From Veillonella criceti (GTDB taxonomy: Bacteria > Bacillota > Negativicutes > Veillonellales > Veillonellaceae): a stretch of 64,000 bases of DNA. Position 1 is the first letter of the stretch. Each line of letters opens with the position of its first letter. The notes beneath the pieces are model-generated. The model searched no databases. It saw only the letters and a program-made list of their open reading frames with translations, and was not told the origin of the DNA. The translations under genes were made by a program, and so were the position numbers. The stretch spans positions 768,001 to 832,000 of the forward strand of contig NZ_UHIO01000001.1 of NCBI RefSeq assembly GCF_900460315.1, in the 5' to 3' direction. Shown here piece after piece: positions 1 through 8,980 of the stretch.

Positions 1-170
1 GTATCGACTATACTGATTAAGCTTATTGTATACATAACTCATCTGAAAAACGTCTAACACTATTCGATTTATCTTGAATTTTAACATCACTAATTTATAA
101 GAAATATCGTTACCGATCATACTCTTAGACACAATGAATAAACTATTTACGACAAACTCACTAAATTAAC

Positions 171-239
171 AAAAAGAGTTATCAATTCTGAAACCAACAT
201 TGAACTGAATGTTAGTTTTCAAATCGATAACTCTCTTTG
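171..239 (-). terminator. Rho-independent terminator downstream of the nfn fusion gene
   Basis: A long imperfect hairpin: GAGTTATC at the left arm pairs with GATAACTC at the right, with further pairing inside (GAAAC..AACAT against ATGTTAGTTTTC). Read on the minus strand it ends in a short run of T, as expected for the end of the gene that stops at 300. The rest of bases 1-299 is AT-rich and shows no gene. Confidence 0.65.
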
Positions 240-299
240 CTATCATTTTATTAAGCTTTGTACCCCACTTCCAGATACTTACATATAGCTAATGAAAAT

Positions 300-2585
300 C
301 TATTTACTTAAATACTCATCAATTGCCGTAGCCGCCTGCTTACCTGCACCCATAGCTAAAATTACAGTAGCCGCACCTGTTACGGCATCACCACCAGCAA
401 ATACGCCAGGACGGGACGTAGCCCCCGTATGTTCTTCGGCAATAATACCGCCCCAAGATTGTGTTTCAAGACCTTTTGTAGTGGACCGAATCAATGGATT
501 TGGATTTGTCCCTAAGGACATAATAACCGTATCACAAGGGATAACAAATTCGGAGCCTGCAATCTCTTGTGGACGACGGCGACCAGAAGCATCTGGTTCC
601 CCCAATTCCATCTTAATGCATTTCACACCAGTAACCCAACCTTTATCATCATGTAAAATTTCAATTGGATTGGTTAAAAGATTAAACTCAACCCCTTCTT
701 CTTTAGCATGATGTACTTCCTCTGCTCGAGCTGGAATTTCTTCTTCACTACGACGATATACAATCTTCGATTCAGAACCTAAACGTAACGCTGTACGAGC
801 AGCATCCATCGCCACGTTACCAGCCCCAACGGTTACACACACTTTGCCAATTGCAATTGGTGTATCGTAACTATCATCATAGGACTTCATAAGATTAGCA
901 CGAGTCAAAAATTCATTGGCCGATAATACACCATTCGAAGATTCACCTGGAATATGCATAAATTTAGGCAAGCCTGCACCAGAACCAATAAATACAGCTT
1001 TAAAGTTTTCTTTGTCCATCAATTCATCGATCGTCACAGTACGACCAATAATAACATCAGTTTCAAACTTAACACCTAAATTTTTAATATTTTCTACTTC
1101 TTTATTTACAATACGATCTTTTGGTAAACGGAACTCAGGAATACCATAGGCTAATACGCCACCTAATTTATGAAGGGATTCAAAAACAGTAACGTCATAC
1201 CCTTTCTTTGCTAAATCACCAGCACAGCTAAGGCCAGCAGGACCTGAACCAATTACAGCCACTTTAATGCCCTTAGCTGGTTCTTTTTCACCAAATACAA
1301 CCCCATTTTGAAGATTCGTGTCAGCCACAAAACGTTCTAGTTTACCAATGGCTACCGCTTCATTGCGGATTCCCATTACACAAGCTCCTTCACATTGTTC
1401 TTCTTGCGGACATACACGTCCACAAATAGCAGGCAAGGCACTTTGCTGAGCAATAATACGGCCAGCTTCTTCGATATTGCCATGTTTTAAAGCCTGTATA
1501 AACCCAGGAATGTTAATATGTACTGGACAAGCCTGTACGCATCGAGGTACTTTACAATCTAAACAACGCTGTGCTTCTAACATAGCTTCTGTTTTGCTAT
1601 ACCCATAACACACTTCTTCAAAATTGGTCGCCCGTATAGCTGGATCTTGTTCCCGTACAGGGATTCGTTTCGTTTTATCTGTTAATTCTGTAGTTTCAAC
1701 ACTCTCTTCCGCTTTGCAGGTACAATCTGGATTAGGATGAGCTTTATCCATTTCGCGAATTAACTTACGCCCTTCTTCTGTTTTATACATAGTTTGACGT
1801 TGCATTGCATTGTCAAAATCGACTAAGTAGCCATCAAATTCTGGACCATCAACACAAGTAAATTTCACTTCATCGCCAATCGTCACACGACAAGCGCCAC
1901 ACATCCCTGTACCATCAACCATAATGGAATTCAAAGAAACAACAATAGGAATCCCTAATTCTTTAGCTGCCAAGGTAGCAAATTTCATCATAATCATCGG
2001 CCCAATGGCTACAATATGATTATATTCTTTACCTTGAGCAATTAAATCTTTCATGCAGGCGACTACATTGCCATGAAAACCGGTAGAACCATCATCCGTT
2101 GCTAAATATAAATTACCTGCTACAGAACGCATATGATCTTCATAGATAATTAAGTCTTTATTACGTGCACCAATAATAACATCAGCTTCACAACCACGAG
2201 ATTTTAAATATTTTACTTGTGGATATACAGGTGCCGTCCCTACGCCACCACAAAGAAATAAAATCTTTTTTTCTTTCAATTCTTCATCAGAAAGTTCAGC
2301 CAAGTCAGTAGGATTCCCTAAAGGCCCTACAAAATCAGACAGCAAATCACCTTCTTCTAATTTAGCCAATTTTTGTGTTGAATCACCTAAGGTCTGAAAT
2401 ACGATACTTACAGTACCTGCTTCACGATCATAGTCAGTAATCGTTAATGGCACCCGTTCACCATATTCACCATGTTTAACAATAACAAATTGGCCTGGTA
2501 AGGCAGACTCTGCCAATCGTGGAGCTAAAATGTCATACTGATACATATTGGCATGTAAAATTTCTTTGCGTACAATCTTATACAA
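300..2585 (-). CDS. nfnAB: Fused NfnA-NfnB: NADH-dependent reduced ferredoxin:NADP+ oxidoreductase
   Basis: This cytoplasmic flavoprotein should couple ferredoxin, NADH and NADP(H) by electron bifurcation. Residues about 1-280 match the NfnA/SudB type (FAD/NAD-binding fold related to the dihydroorotate dehydrogenase electron-transfer subunit), with Cys229, Cys232 and Cys244 as [2Fe-2S] ligands; nearby Asp224 is interesting because NfnA is known to use one Asp ligand. Residues about 310-761 match NfnB/SudA/GltD, with the cysteine-rich segment CLDCKVPRCVQACPV, a second Cys cluster (CGRVCPQEEQCEGACV), the FAD motif GSGPAGLSCAG and the NADP-binding motif GAGNVAMDAARTALRLG. In many species these are two genes; here they are one chain of 761 residues. 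The start is TTG at 2585, preceded by AAAGGAG at good spacing. The alternative name, glutamate synthase small subunit, is less likely because no large subunit lies nearby. Confidence 0.88.
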   Translation of the reverse strand: MYKIVRKEILHANMYQYDILAPRLAESALPGQFVIVKHGEYGERVPLTITDYDREAGTVSIVFQTLGDSTQKLAKLEEGDLLSDFVGPLGNPTDLAELSDEELKEKKILFLCGGVGTAPVYPQVKYLKSRGCEADVIIGARNKDLIIYEDHMRSVAGNLYLATDDGSTGFHGNVVACMKDLIAQGKEYNHIVAIGPMIMMKFATLAAKELGIPIVVSLNSIMVDGTGMCGACRVTIGDEVKFTCVDGPEFDGYLVDFDNAMQRQTMYKTEEGRKLIREMDKAHPNPDCTCKAEESVETTELTDKTKRIPVREQDPAIRATNFEEVCYGYSKTEAMLEAQRCLDCKVPRCVQACPVHINIPGFIQALKHGNIEEAGRIIAQQSALPAICGRVCPQEEQCEGACVMGIRNEAVAIGKLERFVADTNLQNGVVFGEKEPAKGIKVAVIGSGPAGLSCAGDLAKKGYDVTVFESLHKLGGVLAYGIPEFRLPKDRIVNKEVENIKNLGVKFETDVIIGRTVTIDELMDKENFKAVFIGSGAGLPKFMHIPGESSNGVLSANEFLTRANLMKSYDDSYDTPIAIGKVCVTVGAGNVAMDAARTALRLGSESKIVYRRSEEEIPARAEEVHHAKEEGVEFNLLTNPIEILHDDKGWVTGVKCIKMELGEPDASGRRRPQEIAGSEFVIPCDTVIMSLGTNPNPLIRSTTKGLETQSWGGIIAEEHTGATSRPGVFAGGDAVTGAATVILAMGAGKQAATAIDEYLSK

Positions 2586-2847
2586 GAGAACTCACTCCTT
2601 TAAAAAACTAAATACCTACTTGATTTCAATATATCCCTATCAAAATCAATGCCTATTAGTTACTCCCTCTCGTTACATCGATATGTAAAATACGACCTTC
2701 CCATGTCATTACTATCATTGTACACCTAATATAGTAATAATAAAAATTACATTTACGCATAATAAGTGTATTATATTTATCAAGCAGTGTCCAATTCCTA
2801 TTAAATTATAAATCACTAGATTTTAATGCTTACGACACACTTTATTC

Positions 2848-2888
2848 TAAAAAAACAGAGCAGTCTGTATTCTACTGCTCTGTTTTTA
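2848..2888 (-). terminator. Rho-independent terminator after fchA
   Basis: Perfect stem AAAAACAGAGCAG / CTGCTCTGTTTTT around an 11-base loop, with a T-run when read on the minus strand. It lies 21 bases past the fchA stop. The rest of the interval 2586-2847 is AT-rich and probably carries the nfn fusion's upstream neighbour boundary; I see no gene in it. Confidence 0.85.
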
Positions 2889-2908
2889 ATATCCTACATA
2901 TCGAACTA

Positions 2909-3529
2909 TTATAAATTTACTTTATTCAATAAAGCTTGTTCTTTTTCGTCAACGCTATTTTCAATGGCTTCCATTTTAGCATTCAAATCAGCTACAAAAG
3001 CTTCATCTTTAATGCTACCTAAATTGATTTTTACATTTAGAAACGCACCATGTACAGATGTACGAGCATTCATAGTTGCAACAGCGCCATCAGTAATCGC
3101 ATTTTGGTTACCTTTTTCAATAACGGTCGCTGCTAATGGTAGTAAAGCATTAGCCAATTCCCCAATTTTAAAGGGAACTAAGGCTGCACCTTTAGTTGCT
3201 TCTTGAATAGCTGCCGAACGAGCTTTTTTATCTTCCTCTGTATCTTTTGGCAATTTAAACGCCGCCATAATTTTATTAAATGCAGCACTATCTTCATCTA
3301 TATAAGCTAAGAATTGAGCTTTCATTTCATGAGCTTTTGACTGAATTTCTTTCATTTCTGCTTCAACAGCTGCATATTTTTCTTTCCCAATTGTCAGCGA
3401 TGCTACCATTTCAATTAAAGCAGCACCAGCAGCCCCATTGAGAGCCGCAATACTACCACCACCAGGTGCTGGTGAACTAGAACCAGTTTCATTAATAAAG
3501 CCTTCTACGGATAATGCTTTTAATTCCAT
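2909..3529 (-). CDS. fchA: Formiminotetrahydrofolate cyclodeaminase / methenyl-THF cyclohydrolase
   Basis: Small soluble enzyme (206 residues, typical for stand-alone members) that converts 5-formimino-THF to 5,10-methenyl-THF with release of ammonia, and/or hydrolyses methenyl-THF to 10-formyl-THF. The family hallmark is the glycine-rich N-terminal segment SSSPAPGGGSIAALNG, followed by an all-helical body. The start has a strong AGGAGG site just upstream. It follows fhs by about 97 bases on the same strand, and ftcD lies upstream of fhs, so the three form a likely operon that feeds the one-carbon unit of formiminoglutamate into folate. The next step is carried out by Fhs running in the ATP-forming direction. 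Confidence 0.88.
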   Translation of the reverse strand: MELKALSVEGFINETGSSSPAPGGGSIAALNGAAGAALIEMVASLTIGKEKYAAVEAEMKEIQSKAHEMKAQFLAYIDEDSAAFNKIMAAFKLPKDTEEDKKARSAAIQEATKGAALVPFKIGELANALLPLAATVIEKGNQNAITDGAVATMNARTSVHGAFLNVKINLGSIKDEAFVADLNAKMEAIENSVDEKEQALLNKVNL

Positions 3530-3626
3530 TGTGCCTCCTATATAAGTATTATATCCACTTATTATTCATATATGGCCTTCATAGGCCGTTACCTATTATC
3601 AAATCATTATCTATGACTTAGACCTA

Positions 3627-5297
3627 TTAGAATAAACCAGAGATTTTACCATCCGCATCAATATCCATATTTAAAGCAGCTGGCTTCTTAGGAAGACCCG
3701 GCATTACCATGATATTGCTAGTTTGACAAACGATAAAACCCGCACCATTAGCTACACGTACGTCTTGCACATTAATAGTAAAATCTTTTGGTGCCCCTAA
3801 TAAAGCAGGATCATCACTCAAAGAATACTGTGTTTTCGCAATACATACTGGCAATTTATCAAGGCCCCAGTCTTCTAATTGCTTAATCTGTTTCTTAGCA
3901 TTGGCTGTAAATTCTACACCTGTGCCACCATAGATTTTTTGTACAATCTTGGTTAATTTTTCAGGAATAGAGTCTTCTTTATCATACATAGTAACCGGTT
4001 TAATGTTGGTACCTTCCACCATAGCCGCTACTTGTTTAGCCATGTCAATACCACCATCGCCACCTTTTTCCCAACATTCATTGAGTGTTACATCCACACC
4101 ATAACTATCACATTTCTGTAATAATTTTTCAATTTCAGCTGGCGTATCTGAGGAGAATTTATTAATAGCTACCAATACTGGTAAACCGTAAGCACGCATG
4201 TTTTCAACTTGTTTAGCCAAATTTACAAAACCAGCATTAACAGCTTCTACATTTTCTTCGCCTAAGTCGGTTTTCTTAACGCCACCGTGCATTTTTAATG
4301 CACGAATTGTGGCAACAATAATAACAGCCTGTGGGAAAATATCCCCGTATGGACATTTGATATCGAGGAATTTTTCAGCACCTAAATCAGCACCGAAACC
4401 AGCTTCCGTAATAACAATATCGCCTAATTTAAGTGCCATTTTGGTAGCTAAAATAGAGTTACAACCATGGGCTATATTGGCAAATGGGCCACCATGCACT
4501 AAAGCTGGCGTATGTTCTAAGGTCTGTACAATATTAGGCTTAATGGCATCTTTCATAAGCATAGCCATAGCCCCTTCACAGCCTAACTGGTGAACATACA
4601 CAGGTTCGCCTGCATAATTACAACCAATTACAATACGGCCAAAGCGTTCTTTTAAATCTTCAATGCTCGTTGCTAAACAAAGAGCAGCCATGATTTCAGA
4701 AGCTACTGTAATCATAAAATGATCTTCACGCGGGAAGCCACATACTTTACCGCCCATCCCCACAACTACATTACGCAACGCACGATCATTCATATCGAGC
4801 ACACGTTTCCATGTAATCTGACGCACATCAATATTAAGGTCATTTCCTTGATGGACATGATTATCAATCATAGCTGATAATAGATTATTAGCAGCTGTAA
4901 TAGCATGCATATCCCCTGTGAAATGTAAATTAATATCGTCCATTGGCACAACTTGCGCATAGCCACCACCAGCGGCGCCACCTTTAATTCCAAACACGGG
5001 CCCTAACGATGGTTCACGTAAGGCAACAATCGCTTTTTTACCAATTTTATTTAACGCTTGCGTCAAACCAATGCTCGTTGTCGATTTACCTTCCCCTGCT
5101 GGCGTTGGGGTAATCGCTGTTACTAATACTAATTTGCCATCTGGTTTATCTTTTAAACGTTTTAAAACGTCTAGCGATACTTTTGCTTTATAATGGCCAT
5201 ATTGTTCTAATTCTTCTGGTAAAATACCACATTTTTCAGCAATGGCCGTAATTGGTTCCATCTGATTGGCTTGGGCAATCTCAATATCACTGAACAT
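3627..5297 (-). CDS. fhs: Formate--tetrahydrofolate ligase (10-formyl-THF synthetase)
   Basis: Catalyses formate + ATP + THF to 10-formyl-THF, and in histidine or purine fermenters the reverse reaction, giving ATP and formate. The 556-residue length is normal. The nucleotide-binding loop [16 protein letters not shown] lies at about residues 64-79, and characteristic blocks such as [12 protein letters not shown] and [15 protein letters not shown] follow. It sits between ftcD and fchA. An AGGAGG-type site precedes the ATG. With an FNT-type channel and a formate dehydrogenase elsewhere in the window, the formate it releases could be exported or oxidised; this link is inferred. Confidence 0.95.
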   Translation of the reverse strand: MFSDIEIAQANQMEPITAIAEKCGILPEELEQYGHYKAKVSLDVLKRLKDKPDGKLVLVTAITPTPAGEGKSTTSIGLTQALNKIGKKAIVALREPSLGPVFGIKGGAAGGGYAQVVPMDDINLHFTGDMHAITAANNLLSAMIDNHVHQGNDLNIDVRQITWKRVLDMNDRALRNVVVGMGGKVCGFPREDHFMITVASEIMAALCLATSIEDLKERFGRIVIGCNYAGEPVYVHQLGCEGAMAMLMKDAIKPNIVQTLEHTPALVHGGPFANIAHGCNSILATKMALKLGDIVITEAGFGADLGAEKFLDIKCPYGDIFPQAVIIVATIRALKMHGGVKKTDLGEENVEAVNAGFVNLAKQVENMRAYGLPVLVAINKFSSDTPAEIEKLLQKCDSYGVDVTLNECWEKGGDGGIDMAKQVAAMVEGTNIKPVTMYDKEDSIPEKLTKIVQKIYGGTGVEFTANAKKQIKQLEDWGLDKLPVCIAKTQYSLSDDPALLGAPKDFTINVQDVRVANGAGFIVCQTSNIMVMPGLPKKPAALNMDIDADGKISGLF

Positions 5298-5492
5298 GAA
5301 TGCACCTCCTGTAGGGCTGATATACGTTTGAAAAATAACTTTATACTTTTTAATTTACACTAAATATGTACTTTTTTCAACTCCTATTGTACATAATAAT
5401 TATGCAACTAAGCGCTGTATTCGGCCCTAAGCTGGCGCTCACGCATTAAATCAGTCCCCTAATTATGCTACTATAATCAAATTGCTTTCTAA

Positions 5493-6386
5493 TTAGTCTA
5501 GTAATTGTTTTTCTAAAATTTGGTTAATATCAAAGTTTTCTACTTGTAAATAATATTCAGCAGCCATCATCAAGGCAGCCATTGGTACAGTACCTATAAT
5601 TTCACTGCCTACAATGGATACACCATACCGCTTAGCTTCCATCTTAATCATTTCAAAAGCTTGATATACAGACGATTTTTGATAATTTACCAAGTTCATT
5701 GATACTTGTACTTGGTTACGTTCTTCTAACATAACGCCCATAGCTTTTACATAGCGCAAACCACCACCAATATGACGAATTTTCTTAGCAATCGCATCGG
5801 CTACAGCAAGATCGCTAGTATTTAAATTAACATTAAAGGCTACCAAGGACACGCGAGCCCCTACTGCGGAACAACCAGACTTTTCATTCATTTCACTTGG
5901 ACCATAATCAGGTTTCCAGTTTTCATCTTTAATTTTTTCAAAGAATCCTTCATACTGGCCTTTACGAACGGAGGCTAAATTGCGACGATCTTCTTTAGTG
6001 CACGCATCTTCATAAAGATATACAGGAATCCCCATTTCACCATAAGCTTTCCCAACTTTATTAGCAATCTCTACACATTCTTCCATAGTCACTTCAGAAA
6101 TTGGCGTAAATGGCACAACATCAACCGCTCCAAACCGAGGGTGAGCCCCTTCATGTGTACGCATATCAATCAACTCAATGGCGACTTTGGCCATATTAAT
6201 AGCCGCTTCAGTAACAGCTTCAGGTGAACCAATCAAGGTTACTACAGAGCGATTATGATCTGCATCACTTGAATAGTCAAGAATCTTTAAATCTTTAATT
6301 TTACGTGCTTCATCAACGATTTTCTCAACCTTTGCCTTATCGCGACCTTCACTAAAATTTGGAACAAATTCAACTAACTTAGCCAT
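5493..6386 (-). CDS. ftcD: Glutamate formimidoyltransferase
   Basis: Transfers the formimino group of N-formiminoglutamate (a histidine breakdown product) to THF, releasing glutamate. The protein is 297 residues, the size of the transferase domain alone; the cyclodeaminase is encoded separately by fchA. The segment RTHEGAHPRFGAVDVVPF contains His82, which matches the catalytic His of the family. The C-terminal half carries the formiminotransferase C-subdomain (GLRYVKAMGV and LVNYQKSS blocks). The first gene of a probable ftcD-fhs-fchA unit, separated from fhs by 195 bases with no clear terminator. It diverges from a hutD-like gene, but no hutH, hutU or hutI is in the window. Confidence 0.93.
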   Translation of the reverse strand: MAKLVEFVPNFSEGRDKAKVEKIVDEARKIKDLKILDYSSDADHNRSVVTLIGSPEAVTEAAINMAKVAIELIDMRTHEGAHPRFGAVDVVPFTPISEVTMEECVEIANKVGKAYGEMGIPVYLYEDACTKEDRRNLASVRKGQYEGFFEKIKDENWKPDYGPSEMNEKSGCSAVGARVSLVAFNVNLNTSDLAVADAIAKKIRHIGGGLRYVKAMGVMLEERNQVQVSMNLVNYQKSSVYQAFEMIKMEAKRYGVSIVGSEIIGTVPMAALMMAAEYYLQVENFDINQILEKQLLD

Positions 6387-6523
6387 ACGATTGCCTCCAT
6401 TCTAAAATGAATACGTTTATATCATGATTTTTAAAACAAAACATGAAATTCTATACGTCCAATATACATCAACTATAACCAAAAAAACATCAAATTTTCA
6501 ACTTTTTAAAAAATTTTTGATTT

Positions 6524-6553
6524 TTGACACTTTTTAGACGTAGCTGACTTATA
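6524..6553 (+). promoter_or_regulatory. Possible promoter of the hutD-like gene
   Basis: TTGACA at 6524-6529 is a perfect -35 box. A weak -10 (ACTTAT) lies 17 bases downstream; a better TATAGT at 6550-6555 would need a long 20-base spacer. It sits about 40 bases before the gene, in the region between divergent ftcD and hutD. Confidence 0.4.
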
Positions 6554-6595
6554 GTGTATGTAGCGAATAGATGAAGTACCTAAAACGGAGGTTTT

Positions 6596-7165
6596 ATGGA
6601 AATTACAGCGATTGCTCGTCACCAAGCGACTACTTCTACCTGGTCTGGTGGCTCCACAACAGAGTTTTTTATTTATCCACCACAAAGCTCTTATAAAAAA
6701 AGAGATTTTACTATTCGGATAAGCTCAGCTACGGTGGATGTAGAATCATCTGAATTCACCTTACTTCCAGGGTACACCCGTCTAATTACTCCGCTAACGA
6801 ATCAATTATACCTATCTTTTAAAGAAACAGCAGACACATATCATTTAAAACCGTACGAAGTAGCCTACTTCGATGGTGCTTATCACACCTTTTCAAAGGG
6901 GAAAGCAACTGACTTTAATGTTATGGTCCAACAAGGAATGAAGGTTAACTATTCTGTGTTAACTTCTTCTTCTCAACTTAATCCTCATGAACATAGATTT
7001 ATCTATGTTCCCAATTTACCTTTTGTACCCTCTGCCAAGGCTCGAATAGGTAACCTCCAAATACAACCGGATACATTATATTATCTGTCCGATTGCACGG
7101 AAACGGTTCCTTTATTCCTTGAGGATGCTGCTGTTACAGTTCTCTATGTTGAAATATCCTTTTAG
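6596..7165 (+). CDS. hutD: HutD/Ves family protein
   Basis: A 189-residue cupin-like protein of the HutD/Ves family. The N-terminal pattern W-S-G-G-S-T-T-E-F-F-I-Y-P, followed by RDFTIRISSATV and a later LLPGYTRLITPL, is typical of this family. In pseudomonads HutD is encoded with histidine-utilisation genes and has been proposed to govern pathway flux; its molecular activity is not settled. Here it diverges from ftcD, which fits a histidine-related role, although the rest of the hut pathway is not in the window. A GGAGG site precedes the ATG. A shared terminator follows. The family call is fairly firm; the function is not. Confidence 0.75.
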   Translation: MEITAIARHQATTSTWSGGSTTEFFIYPPQSSYKKRDFTIRISSATVDVESSEFTLLPGYTRLITPLTNQLYLSFKETADTYHLKPYEVAYFDGAYHTFSKGKATDFNVMVQQGMKVNYSVLTSSSQLNPHEHRFIYVPNLPFVPSAKARIGNLQIQPDTLYYLSDCTETVPLFLEDAAVTVLYVEISF

Positions 7166-7203
7166 GATACTCTATACAAACTTCATCTTCTTTACAAAAT
7201 GGC

Positions 7204-7237
7204 AAAACCCCTAAGTCTCCACACTTAGGGGTTTTGT
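7204..7237. terminator. Bidirectional terminator between hutD and a DAACS symporter gene
   Basis: AAAACCCCTAAGT / ACTTAGGGGTTTT forms a perfect stem with an A-run on one side and a T-run on the other. It serves two convergent genes. Confidence 0.9.
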
Positions 7238-7252
7238 TATGCTATACATATG

Positions 7253-8518
7253 CTATAAATTTTCTTCACTCAATATAGAGCGTTCATAATTATGTTCTAA
7301 TTCGTCAGCAGATACTTCTTTTTCCCACCGTGAAACAACAGCGGCCGCAATGCAATTCCCTGTTACATTACAAAATGTACGTGCCATATCAAGCACACGA
7401 TCTATGCCTAATAAAATAGCAATGCCTTCTACGGGTAAACCAAAAGCAGCCGCCGTCCCAGCAATTACTATCAAGGAAGCCCCTGGCACACCAGCAATCC
7501 CTTTAGTCGATAACATTAACGTTAATAACATAAGTAACTGCATTTCAATTGGAAAATTAATATCATAAACTTGCGCTAAAAATACAACAGCCACACAACT
7601 ATATAACGTTGAACCATCTAAATTAAATGTATAACCTAAAGGTAATACAAAACTGACAATTCGTTTTGGTAGCCCCAGTTTTTCAAGCTTTTCCATTGCA
7701 ATTGGCAAGGCCGCTTCACTAGCTGCCGTCGAAAAAGCTAGTACCAATGGCTCTTTCAATACTTTAATTAAAGGAAATAAATTAGTTTTTATTAACAGGG
7801 AACCCACTGACAAAACAAGTAATAGAAAAACGACAATAGCTACATATAGGCAAAGAATTAATTTTACTAGCGGTAAAAGCATAGTAATGCCAAAGGTTCC
7901 TACTGTATAAGCAATAGCACCAAATATACCGATTGGCGAAATATACATCACATAATGAGTAACTTTAAACATAACATGGGCCAAATCGCGGGCTAAATCA
8001 ATAATCTGTTTCCCTTCATGGCCAACACTCGCGCAGGCAATAGCAAATAGACAACTAAAAAATATAATTTGTAACATATCACCGCGCCCCATGGCATCAA
8101 TAATATTTGTTGGCACGATGTTGACTAACATAGCCACATGATCCAACCCTTTACTACTAGCCGCCTTTGTAACGGCTTCATTATTGCCACCGGACGATAA
8201 ATCAACGCCCGCCCTTGGTTGTAATACATTAACTGCTACTAATCCTACTATCAAAGCTAAGGTAGTGGCAAATTCAAACCAGATAATCGATTTACCACCT
8301 AATTTTCCTAATTTCTTAAAATCACCAGTACCAGCGATTCCCATGACTAAACAACTGAAAATCAAAGGCACTACAATCATTTTAATCATACGGATGAAAA
8401 TATCACCTAAAGGTTTTAAGGCTTTACCTATATCAGGTGCTATAGCTCCTACAGCAATCCCAGCCAGTAAACCAATCATAATCCATGTTGCTAAACTCAT
8501 CTTTCTCAAACTGTTCAT
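7253..8518 (-). CDS. Dicarboxylate/amino acid:cation symporter (DAACS family), copy 1
   Basis: Inner-membrane carrier of 421 residues related to GltP/DctA/GltT, driven by Na+ or H+. It has the alternating hydrophobic segments of the family. Diagnostic motifs are the serine-rich hairpin AFSTAASEAALP (about residue 260), NLDGSTLY in the TM7 region, and a C-terminal GVPGASLIVI followed by a substrate-site helix DRVLDMARTFCNVTGNC, where the Asp and Arg/Thr region normally contacts the substrate. The arginine in this helix is the usual sign of acidic substrates. It is a close paralogue of the next gene (8981-10267), with a 462-base spacer between them. Substrate (glutamate, aspartate, fumarate or succinate) cannot be told from sequence. 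Confidence 0.88.
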   Translation of the reverse strand: MNSLRKMSLATWIMIGLLAGIAVGAIAPDIGKALKPLGDIFIRMIKMIVVPLIFSCLVMGIAGTGDFKKLGKLGGKSIIWFEFATTLALIVGLVAVNVLQPRAGVDLSSGGNNEAVTKAASSKGLDHVAMLVNIVPTNIIDAMGRGDMLQIIFFSCLFAIACASVGHEGKQIIDLARDLAHVMFKVTHYVMYISPIGIFGAIAYTVGTFGITMLLPLVKLILCLYVAIVVFLLLVLSVGSLLIKTNLFPLIKVLKEPLVLAFSTAASEAALPIAMEKLEKLGLPKRIVSFVLPLGYTFNLDGSTLYSCVAVVFLAQVYDINFPIEMQLLMLLTLMLSTKGIAGVPGASLIVIAGTAAAFGLPVEGIAILLGIDRVLDMARTFCNVTGNCIAAAVVSRWEKEVSADELEHNYERSILSEENL

Positions 8519-8593
8519 ACATGCCCTCTTCTTTCCTCAACAGTTAATCACAGATAAAAACACTCTATATTAAACGTCTCCCGTAGACGTATT

Positions 8594-8661
8594 GAATATA
8601 CATATACATATACATACATATATATATATATATATACCAAATATATTACATATATATAAAT
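8594..8661. repeat. TA/CATA microsatellite between the two DAACS genes
   Basis: Tandem ATACAT units run into about ten TA dinucleotides, then another short TATATA stretch. It lies about 75 bases upstream of the 7253-8518 gene, in its likely promoter region. The remainder of the 462-base spacer 8519-8980 is AT-rich, with only a terminator at its far end. Confidence 0.85.
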
Positions 8662-8922
8662 CCATACCAGTCTTTTCTCTAATATATTAAATTGAATTCT
8701 ATTATAAATAATTTAAATAAAAAGGTCTTACTTTATAAGGAAAACATGCTATTTCACCCTATAAAATAAGACATTATCGCCTTCTATTTAATTATGAAAC
8801 ACAATCTTTAACAACCAAAAACTGTAAACATATATACAAATAGTAGAGTATTCCCTCAGTTAATAAAAATTCAATTTTTTATTCCTGCACTATTATACAT
8901 CTGTAGATTTGTATAAGTCAAT

Positions 8923-8960
8923 AAAAAACGCTCCTAACATGCATAAGTAACATGTTAGAA
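8923..8960 (-). terminator. Terminator after DAACS copy 2
   Basis: CTAACATG / CATGTTAG forms the stem, and a run of six T follows on the minus strand. It shows that the two symporter genes are probably separate transcripts. Confidence 0.75.
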
Positions 8961-8980
8961 ACGTCCTTTAAATGTATCAA

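Noticed and set aside
292-711. 139-residue plus-strand frame
   Set aside because: Lies antisense to the nfn fusion gene, with no ribosome site or recognisable family.
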